DNA of 64,000 bases from Phylloscopus collybita (lineage: Eukaryota; Chordata; Aves; Passeriformes; Phylloscopidae): contig JAJNNQ010000024.1 of the NCBI GenBank assembly GCA_027886175.1, positions 31,537,001 to 31,601,000 of the forward strand. Reading direction: 5' to 3'. Under the pieces are notes generated by a model. It did not search any database. It was given only the letters and a program-made list of their open reading frames with translations, and had not been told where the DNA came from. The position numbers and the translations under genes are program-made. Positions 49,101 to 60,760 of the stretch are shown in pieces; within the stretch, counting starts at the first letter, position 1, and every line of letters begins with the position of its first letter.

Positions 49101-52100
49101 TACAGTTAGTGGAAAAACACAAGGCATGGCACAGGGAACAGTGGATCCTAAGATAAATGCTGAAGATAGATGGACTGAACATGTAGAGAATCTCTTCCCC
49201 TATTTATTACATAGAAGATGAGCTCACTTCACTTAGGTTAGTGGAGATAAAAATTCATTTATTTAAACTTTTAAATTAATCCTCTCCCAGTTCCCCTAAC
49301 CTGTGAAGATGTAAGTATTTTCTGGATATTTATAACAATAATTAGAGTCTTAAACGTTAATCAGTCACTACCTCCTCCTAATGACAACCTACATTTTTTT
49401 TTGTATCACATTGAACTGTATCATAAAATGACAGAATCATTGAATAGTTCAGGTTAGAAGGGATTTCAGTAGGTCAGCAACAGTATCTTCAGGGCCATTT
49501 TCCATAAAAATGGGATTTTTACCAGTGGCATTAATGGAGAAGCATCTATGCCTGCATTCCTTCAATAGGCAATTAAAAAACAAACAAACAAACACTGTAT
49601 GGAGGATATATCTATTGCTTGTATCTCAAGGGAAGAAATTTGAACTATTCTGTAGAAATTCATTGAGAACACTTCTCTCCAAACTGTTCACTTGGCTTTT
49701 GCATTGTCTCTGCCTTGCCAGTCATAAGCCCCTGTTTCACACCTGTGAAACTCATTGATGAGAACACTAAATCAAAGCCATAACAAATGCTTTCTTGCCA
49801 TTTTCTTTGCAAGAACCCTGGATGACCAGCCAAAAGCGGAAAAAGTTCAGACTCATTCCTCTGTTTACCCTCTGGAAAACTGCACACACAGTGTAAGAGC
49901 TCAGAGTCTAGAGAAACTCAGAATGTATCAGCAAATTACAGGACAACATGGACAGGACACAGCCTTTAGGTCTATAGGCTATGTGAACACACAAATGCAG
50001 ATAGATAGGTGTCTAAGCTCCCATTCCAGTTAATGAAGATACAGTCAGTGAAAAACAAGGAGATTACTAAGCTCACCTTGAAGCAGGTAAGTTTTATTTC
50101 ATATATGCTGCAGAATGTGTAAGGTCTCAATAAAGGCTAAGCATAAAGAATCTGGTCATTTAACCCAGCTGCATTGCAATAACCTGTACTAGAGTTTTTA
50201 ACCTTGATTTTGTGTCTGACTTTCGAAAGCCTGGTCTACACTTCAGGCAAGGTAAGAATAATGTAGGCTTTGAAAACTTCGGCTTTGGAAACACTGGTCT
50301 GACAAATTTTTTTTGGTGATTAGTATAATGCTAAATCTTCAGACAGGTGGTTCAGATATTCTAGTTTCTCTCTAAAACAAAATCAGGTTACTTAGAGGGA
50401 TAGCAATGAGATGTGAAGGTGGAATTGTTGTTACAATGCAGTCCAGAGGACAGGATATCTGTTTCAGAAATGTGAGATCTACACAGAAATTCTAGCTACA
50501 GAAATCAGTAGAATTTTTCTGATTTATCTCAGTGCCAGCCAGGATTTCAGTACAGATTCTATTCTGAAACCTCTCTATCAATTATATGCTTTCCAGTTTA
50601 GGAGAACTCACTTTGCATGTCCTACTTCTACAACATCTGTATGTTTCTATTTTATAATACAGGGCCTGATCTCAGTAGAAACTATTAAGTACTGTCAGAA
50701 CAAAAATAATAATAGTTATTTTGTTAAACTTACCTACAGTAGCAGCTGTGCCTGGAAAAAAATGATCTTCACAAAATCTTCTTAAGAATGAAGTCTTTCC
50801 AACACTTGAATTGCCCACAAAAATTATCTTGAATAAGCGATCTGGGACAGAGCTTATTCTCTCCTCCTTCAAGTAAGAGTAAAAATTAGCCTCCAAATGT
50901 TCTATAAAGCCTGTTGCCTCCCTAGTTTAAGGCTGATATGGGGAAAAGAACAGATTTTATCCTATCATATTCTTCATTACTCATGAAGCAATATTCTGTT
51001 TCTTAAAATAACTCAGCATTTCAGATGTTTGCCATGCATCATTCCAGATTATCTGAATTGCAGTGATTTGCACTGAGCTCTGGAAGTATACTGAATATGA
51101 ACCTTTGCATGAAACTGCCAAAAGAAAACAGCTAATGTTCATGACCACAAATCAAAATTCATAAAGCTACACAGAGTTCTGCTCAGTTGCTTCACCCTAT
51201 ACCAGTGACATAGAGGAAGCACCACATCTTCATATCGATAACAGAAGCAAAGTCATAATTTTTTGGCTTATACCACCAGATTCTTCTCTCTGCTACTACC
51301 ATAGAGCCAAGAACTTCCATCCAATTACTGTATTTCTACATCTGTTTGACATTACAGGCAGAAGAAAGGAAGAAAGACACAAACAGAGAATTAGACCAGT
51401 TAATCAGGCTGTAAACATTTGGCTACATCTCTGTCATTTCACTTTCTAAGCAGAAGGAACCACAATTTGTTCTGCTTATCCAGGCCCTGTTTACTGCAGG
51501 CTAAGCTAAGTGGATGCTGGAGAGAATATTCATATCCTCTATCCAGTAGGTCATCATTCTTTTGCATGTAGATCAGGAGTCGCTTAGGGAAGCGCTCTGC
51601 AGCACCAGCTGGTTTGCAGGGGGTGCCCTTGCTGGTCTCTTCTGTTTTGTGTAAAGGTGAAGGAAGAGGGAGATAGAAAGTTTGCTTTCAGTGCTGCAGA
51701 AGGGGAGCAAGATCATGGATGATCCTGACATTATTTGTTGAGGTGTGGGTTGCAAGGAGGGAGAGGAGGGAAAAGGAAAGGAGGGAGGGACGGGCCCTCT
51801 GCCAGTCATCTGATGTGCAGGATCCAGGAAACTGCTGCCTTCATGAAGACATCAGAACTGAATTCACTGCCCAAAAGTCCTTTGAATGAGACACTGAAGT
51901 CTACACTTGGAAGTGTCTTCTACAAATATACAGAAGTCTTAGAGAAAAAAGAAGAAATAAAGAGTTGGTCTTGATGGGGAAAAGAAACCCAAACAACAAA
52001 GGCTTGAGCTGTTGTCTTCCTTCATGCGAAAAAAAACATCACTGTTGTAAATTGTGGGGACAAAAAATACGTCTCTTTTATGAGCTGGGCTTATAGCCCA

Positions 52101-55100
52101 CCACAATTACAGAGGGGTTTCTTATTTTCCTTTTCTATTAAAATTCTAAACCCCCTGACAACTATAGGCTACTAGTAGCACACATGCATTTATACGAAGC
52201 ACGTTCTCAGTCCTGCTAAAAACCATTCCCTGCTTATTAGTCTGTGTGCTCTGGGAAATAAAACAAGCTAACATACAATCATCAGCTTGGCAGTATTATC
52301 ACAGTGCTTCTGAGAATCATAGCTAAATATATGAACTACATGACCTGAATAACTTTGTCCCTGGTGGTCATACACACTCCAGTAGCACTAAGACTCAAAG
52401 TCCCCAGAGGCCTTCAGCTCAACTCTCAACAAAATAAGAAGTCATTTTTCGTTGAGATTTACCAAGTCCAGCCATGAAAATAACTTTAATTATCAATGGT
52501 TATAAATCTGCATGTGAACACTATGCTAGGGGATAAGCTTCTCCATAGTCTGCTTCAACAACGTGCTGATGGGAAAATGGAATAGCAGTAGGATGAAAAT
52601 TTAATTTCGTTTACAATGCATTCTGAAAAAGTCTTCCCTAGGTGTTTCTTTTGAGTGGTATTTATATAAACAACAGCCAGGTAAAGTAACACACCCAGCT
52701 TTTGTACAATTTAACACACGTGGGAGATTACAGGTATAAACATAGTGGCTCATATTCCATATTGAAAGATCAGAGGGGAGAGGAAGTGAATCTCATGCAG
52801 AAGTTTTGGACAGAAAATCTTGCTTTAATTTCCATTAGGGTTCCTTCAGGTGCTTTCCCAGTGACATTTCTGGTAATGTTAACTGCAGCTTCATCTTCAC
52901 AGCCACTCAGAAAAATGCTTTACCTGATTGTCAACTCCCAGATAAAAAAGCAGGTGCTTGGCCTCATGCACTGCTGCCAACATTGGGTCTACTCCCCTAT
53001 AAGCTGCAGTAGGTCATAGAGAATTAGCAGCTGAACTACTGTGAGTATATGCTTATTAGGAAGGCTTAATGCCAGCAGCTGGGAGCCTGAGTTCCATGCA
53101 GTAAGCAATAAGATCATGGAATGCATACATGCCATGTCATACAAAAGTCATTGTAGTTACAATAAGTTATAATAAGAAACAAGATCTAGTTCCTACCCAG
53201 ATGAGAGGATGAGCTTTCAAGGGGCACGACTGCTGGAACAGGGCTGGCAGGACAGGCTTGTCCTAGCTGGATAGGATGAACTACCTGGCCTTTGTCATCC
53301 TAAAGTCCAGTGATGTCATGCTTTGAAAACGTGAATAAAAATAAGTCATATAGCAAGCAGAAAGCATGCACTGAATTAAATAATTTCAGAATATGAAGCT
53401 CTTTTCTGTACCCTCAATGTTTCATTAAAAGGTACCACTTAGAAATTATTATGTAACCATGGCATAATTCTATCATAATTTTTAAGATATGCTTGCTTCT
53501 TCTAAAAGAACCATATAATTATGACCAAGCAAACCAATTTTTCCTATACTTTAATCTTTTTAATATGTGCTTCAAGAATCTAAAAGTGAGTAATCCTTAA
53601 CAATGATTCTAAAATTAGAAAACAAGCACAGCTAGCTCTGAAGCAATAGCAGTGCAGAAAGAACTTTAGACTACAAAGAAATGTACCTTCCAGCACATTG
53701 TTTTAAGGATTATTACTGAATGGTGAATTCATTGCTAACATGCATATACAAGCTAGAGCTGAAAAAACATAGGATTTCAATTTGCTAAATAAAAGTATTT
53801 TCAAAAATAATTAAAAAGTAATGATATTCCTCTCACTATTTCTCAGATAATGTAACAGCTACCAAAGCTGACTCAAAAGTATCAGAATATGAGAAATATC
53901 ACCTTGTGGCAAGAAAAAACAAAACCAAAACCTTTTTTTTAAAAAAAAAAAGACTTGCTTCTTTCTGCCTTCCACTGGATCTTCTTCTATCACCTATTAC
54001 AAGGCTTAACTTCACTTTCCCTAAACAGTCCTTCAAATGTAAATCTATGCACACATGGTCTGCAGTTACCCCTTTAGGTTGAGTTTCCCTTCATTTCTTG
54101 TCTGCAAGAAATTGCAGCACTTGTACCTTCAGCACTTGTCTGCAGTACATTTTCATCCCCCACTTCATGCAATGGCTTAATTTGTCACATTTCAACTTAA
54201 AGACAGAAAACAAAATAATTTCAGATTCTAGGAATAATGCATTAACCTTTGACACCATTCCATGGCATCCAAGGTCCTTCAGAATAGAATAGAACAGAAC
54301 AGAAAAGTTCCAGTTGGACAGGACCTACAGCAACCTAGTCCAGCTGCCTGACCACTTCAGGGCTGACCAAAAGTTGAAGCATATTATGAAGAGCAATATC
54401 AAAAAGCCTCTTAAACACTGACAGTCTTGTGGCATGGACCACCTCCCTGGGAAGCCCATTCCTGTGTCTGACGGCCTTCTCACTAAAGAAATGCTTCCTG
54501 ATGTCAAGGCTGCACCTCCCCTGAGGCAGCTTTGAACTATTCCCACACATCCTATTGCTGCATCCCAGGGAGAAGGCATCAGCACCTCCCTCTCCCTTTC
54601 CCCTTTCCAGGAAGCTGTGGACAGTAAGGGAGTTGCCCCTCCGCCTGTTTTTCCACACTGGACAAACCCAGAGCCCTCAGCCACTCCTCAGAGGACACAC
54701 TTTGCAGCCCTCCCACCAGCTTTGTGGCCCTCCTCTGGATGCATTCAAGGACCTTCACATTCTCCTTAAATCATAGGGCCCAGAACTTCACACTCAAGTA
54801 CTCAAGGTGAGTTCTCCTTTGTCCTCTTACATTTGGCAGTGTTTCCTTCCCTACAGGCTGCTCTCTAGAAGATGATGCTGAGTGTTCCGCTGATTGCTCT
54901 CTGGCTTTGTTATTCATTTCCGTCTCAAAAGTATTTTCGTCTTCTCCAGTCCACCTGCTCAGCTGCTTATCAACCAGCCTGTCGAGAAGCTGGGGTAGGT
55001 GATCTTCTTCAATGGATATTATTCTTTGGAGATGTGATGTTTTAGGCATTCCTCCAGTGACTCCAGCATCAGGCTCTTCAGAGAGAACTCCATTCAGTCC

Positions 55101-58100
55101 AGCAGAGTTCCTTCTCTTTGAGTTACTGAAAATATCATCTTCTTCAAATGAATGGCTAGACAGAGAAAAAAGAAAGTATATCACAAAAATATAATGGACC
55201 TGTTATTTTATTCTGAATTTAATCTGGATAACTGAATTTAATCTTCCATGCCTTTGACTAGTCACAGCAGGCAGAGGAGAGTCATTCCAGTGTCTGCTGA
55301 GAAGTCAGCTTATCATACCATATGTATATACATTGACAATTATAAGCATCATGGGGAAAGCTAATAACTTACAGGAGAAACCTGAATCAGATTGGAAAAC
55401 ATTAGATTAACATCTATTCTAACCTTATATAAGAGCTAAAGTATGCTTCTCTACTGTGATTTTCTGTTTTCCCACCTTCCACTCCCATTCTGGAGGAATA
55501 AAAGAGCTCCCCAAGCAAGATCCTTTCTATGTGCAATCTAATTCTCTCTTTAGTAGATAGGAGGGACATGGGTTTGCTTAATATGGATTTAAAAAGTCCA
55601 AGTGGAGACTCAACATTCTGTCACATTAACATGGGGTCATGGGCAAGTTTTTGTGCCTCCCAGCACACACCCATCCACTGTGGGGAGATCTCTTGCCTTT
55701 GCAGACAGCACACCTCTTTTATGTTAAAACTTGGCTCTTCATTTTCAAATTTCTTCATGAGCACAGTGATCTTATAGTGACAGACCCTTTAGAAAGATGC
55801 TCTTTGAAAAGTTCAAAAGTATCAGAAAGGAAGCATTCCACGTCTTCTTTCTATAGGCCTCCTCATACTCAAACAGGGAACACATAAAAAAAAGTTCCTA
55901 CCTGTTAGGCAGCATCTTGCCCTCTATGTATTTCCCAATGATAGACCCTGATCGTTGCTTCCAGCTGGCTTTTGGAACAGTTGTTTTGCATTTCTGCAGA
56001 AATACAGAGTACTTCTTACTGATTTACTCCTGGTGTTCACTATGGTTAACTACCCTCATTCCAAATACTTAAATAATGCAATGCAAATGAAAGAAAAAAA
56101 TGTAGAAGAAAATCCTAGAGGTATAAATGCTTCAGCATTCCAGTTGATAAACAATCAGAGCAGGGAACTCTAACTCCTACAAATATGCATCTGCTTCGTG
56201 AGTAAAACAGCACAATGTCATGAAAAAAAAGTAAATGTGTATTTTTTTTTTTACACGAGAACCTTCTTGTAGGACTAAGAATACAAGCAAATATAAACTA
56301 AGTGGCCTTAGTCTCCTTACACCAGGATACTTCTAGAACACCTTAGGGGTCCATTCTTTGCTGATGTTTAAAAAGTTCATAGGATCTGCTCTTACCCCAC
56401 CCTGAAGAGGTATTCAGATACTGATTCAGGTACTCAGATATTGTACTGTTGTATAAATGATTCAGGATATTATCTACTCTTGACTGAGTAAATTAACACA
56501 ATTTAATTGCTCAATTTTTAGGTTATTTCATCCTTTCATGACTGCATCCTTTTAGTTTCTTCTAAAATACATTCATGTCTCTCCAGATAGCTCCCACTTT
56601 ATAATTCTAAACATTCTTAAAGCTGTTCAGCAAATTAAAAAAAAGTCTTATTTTCAAGTGAGAAAAACAGACAATACAAATTAAAAGCAGGGCAAGATTT
56701 AAGTGGCACAGAAGTCCATCTCCTGCACAGCCTTCTACTCCCCTTCTTTTGAAGCTGTTCTCATATGTCTGCTCAACACTGGATTTGAAAATAATAGGTG
56801 GTTACCTGCAAAAATATGTCACGTTCATCCTTGAGATGTTTGTTCCTCTCTCTGCAAAGAGAACACAAACAAAGGAAACACTGAAGCCAAGTATTTAGAA
56901 CTGCTGACTTTTATACTCCACACTAACAGACAGACTGGACAGTTGGCAGTGCAAACCTTTCATCATCCTCTATTTATATTCTCACTTCAGCCAGTTCCTT
57001 GTCTGGGCTATTGATTCTCCAGCAGGGCTATGCTGATTAAAGCCAGATAGGATCTGGATGTCTTTCTGTATTTTATCTAAACAAACACCTGAACACATAA
57101 AGATCAGTCGTGGTCAATATGCCTTCACATAATGTAAATTAGAATGTTTAATGATTTTCACAGTAAAGATGACCTCTCAATGTGGAGAAGGTGCAATGAA
57201 CACCATCTCTTGTTCATCTAGTGACAGCTGTGAAGGCCAGTTGTGCCCCTCTGGGGGCTGCAGTTGTGGCTGCCATGGAAAAGTCACCCTAGGAAAACAT
57301 CCATCTTCCATCCTTTGTGCAGAAACAGTGAAAGTGTCAAGAAACAGATACTCCAAGCAATCAGCAAGCTCTGATCAGATCTGACAGCACACCTGCTTAG
57401 TACATCATCTATTGTTTCCATCTGTTGCTGGCCTGGCCACAGGAGAGACTGAGTGTGATCAGAAAAAAGCTTTGTTGCCAGATGTTTCTATGTCCCCAAA
57501 ACTTGCAGCAGGCAGGAGTACAGAGTGGCCTATGGAAAACACACACTGCAAAATAAGAGCCTTTCCTCAAAACTGTAAATTTTTTAGGCAACTTTAAAAG
57601 GAGGCCGCTTGAAGAAAATGCAGCCACTGAAGGCCTAGAGGCAGGTGCAACCTACAGCCCATGCTGACTGACCACTGAGCAAACAAGACTCAACCTTGCT
57701 GCACATTAAAAAGAGGGTTACAGTTGTCTGAACACAGCTCCAAACTTCGAAATCTATCAATAAAGGAATGTTAGCTCAGTTCACTTTGGTATCATTTTAC
57801 AAATATTTTGGGGAAATAATCTTCATTTTGGCTCCACTCCCAGCACTTGAGATACAACAGAGCCTTTCAGCAAGCTCTTGCAGCCAGGCTTCTACCTCAG
57901 AATCAGCTTAGAACTGTTCAGTGCTGTTCTGATTTACATTTGACTTTTGGAAGGGAGATTGTCCTACAATAGTGAATTGTCAAAACAAAGCACATCTTTC
58001 AGGTGTGCTGCCCTCTATGCAAGAACTGAGCATACAAAAGCATTTTGTAACCATTTTTACTCTTTGTGTGTCATTTATGCATTGCAGTTGACCTTGACTG

Positions 58101-60705
58101 GCTGCCAGATGTACACCCAGCCACTCTCTCTCTCTCCTTCCTCAACACAAGGGAAGAGAACATGGAAAAACTTGTGGGCCAAGATCAAGACAAGAAGGTT
58201 ACTTACCAGTTACTCATTACAGACAAAACAGAATCAACTGTAGGATGATCAGAAATAGAGAAAAAACTAAAATCACCTCCTCTACAATCCGCTTTCTTCT
58301 CAGGCTGAATTTCACTCCTACACCCTCAGCTCTTTTGTTGGAAAACACAGTTCTACAGAGACAGGGCAACTGAGAGGCGTTTTAAAAAGATTTTGTTCTA
58401 TTATTAATCTTGTAGAAGGGTGAGACACAAGATATAAACCTCAATGCCATTCTATCAGAAGCCAAGCTATTTCTTGTTTACAATACCTTATAAATGTTCA
58501 ATTTCTCTCAACAATGTCTTCTCTATTCCATAGCCCTTCTAAGTGAGAACACCTTCTCTCAAAATTTACAGACAAATGTACAAGACTATGTGAGCTTTCA
58601 GACAGGCTTTAAGAATCCTCTACAATGAGAATCCCATTTCTCACAGTCTTTTACCTCCTTACAAATCCTGAATGGCACAAGGGGATGGGGAATAGTGGAG
58701 TTGGTAGTCAGTCCATAACAGCTGCTCTCTGTGGCTCCTTCCTCTTCACACTGTTTTCTTGCTCCAGTGAGAGTTTCCTCACACAGGTTACAGTCCTTCA
58801 CAAACTCCAGCACAGGTCCTTTCCACAGGGAATAGTCCTTCAGGAATGGACTGCTCCAACATGGATCCCCCATGAGCCACAATTCCTGGCAGAAAACCTG
58901 CCCCTGCATGGACTTCTCTCCATGGACCAAGATCCTGCCAGGAGCCTGCCCTTGTGCGGTCTCTGCTCAGGCTACAAGGGACTCTGCTCCACCAGTGCCT
59001 GGAGCACCTTCTACCCCTCCTTCTTCACTGACCTTGGTATCTGAAGGGCTTTCTCGTACATTTTTTTTCTCTTTTCTCCCAACAGCTGCACTGTTTTCCA
59101 TCCTTTCTTACTGAGGCTTCCCAGAAGCACATAGGGGCTCCACTGTGCTGTCCATTGTCACCGGGCAGCCCTGGCCTCTCTCTGGCACAGAGGCTGCCCC
59201 TGTGGCACCCCACAGTCAACACCTTGGCACCTACACTCACTACATACCCCAACATCATTTCATCCTTTAATGGACCTCTTTAGAACTACATAAGAAGTTT
59301 TTGAAGGGAAGATCTACATCACCTTAAAAAATCCAGCTGCTTCAAAAGTCCTGACTTCTCTCTCTGTAAGGTTTCTGTCACCCGGTACACCTCCCTGAAA
59401 AAAAAAAAAAAAAAAAAAAAAGAAAAAAGAAAAAAAAATTGCTCCAACCATGGTAAGAACACTGCTAAAATGCTTCCCCCTAGGGGTATCTACATTTAAG
59501 ACCTCAGCTTCTTCAAACCTGTAGATTCTATTCTGCACCAATGGTTAATATTTTAGAAGAGTTTATTCAGTATAAGGTCCACAGTAGCACAGCAGTACAA
59601 GTTAGCAGGGGAAGGAGTAGAGGATCTTTTTTCAAAAAATATTGCTTTTTAACTTCTTCATCCAGAGAACTTAATATATGTTGATACTGGCACTTGGAGC
59701 ATTCAGAAAAGAGGCACGGCTGAGATACTTCTCACTCATGGCCACTAAAAAACAGGTGACATTTTATCCAAAATTAGAGCTTATCCTTCTGCAGGAGCCA
59801 TATGTCAGGCTCACACATCTACAATCCCTACAATTTCTTTCCAATTCCTGACACTTATGCAGCCATTTTAACACCATTTACTTTGATTTAACACAATTTG
59901 GTGTCTGGCATTAAATGGGGTTTTTTTGCCTTTCAGTGAAGCCTCAAGTTCTTCCTGTGCACTGTCTGAACATTACACCTGCTTCAACAGCTCAGGTCTT
60001 ACCAGACTGATACAGATGTTTAAAGCAACACTGCAGGTGCAGTTGAGTAGGGCTGAGCTCTAATTCCATAAACCACTATTGAATCCACAGTGCTTTGTAA
60101 GTGCAGTAGTATTATTCAGCAGTCTGACCACTGGGCAGATTTCCTTTGTAGCTTTTAAATCAGATCATTCCATAGTCTTTGCTCTGGATCTGAAAAGAGA
60201 GGCCTCAAAGAGGAAACAAACCACCTTGAGGAGGAGCATTTCTTCTGTCTACTTCCAAAATACATCAAACATGCAAAACCAAAAATTCTAATCACGGTGG
60301 TCATTTTTAACACTAATTTATCAACAAAGTTCATTATTTATACCCTCAAGAAAAATGAAAGAAGTAATAAATAAGTAGAGTTTGGCACAAAACTAAAGAG
60401 AAAAAGAACATGACATTTGAACTAATGTTCAGCTCTATCCTGAAATATGTCAAACAGCAACAGCTCTGAATTATATAGTTCATTGCTGCAATGGCTAGGT
60501 CCATCTGTCATTCATGTGCTCTCCAGTGGCAATGAGAGGCTTCTACAGATCCCTGAGCATTTTCTTTAAAATGGACTTCAGTGAACCCTTCTGCCCATTA
60601 CAGCTTCAGGGTAGTGATTCTTCTGCTTTGTGCAGAAGGCTGGAGTGAAACAGGTAGCTTGATCTGTCATGGGTCATTTTTACCCCTAAAAACAGGAACC
60701 GTAAA

Positions 60706-60760
<55 letters not shown>

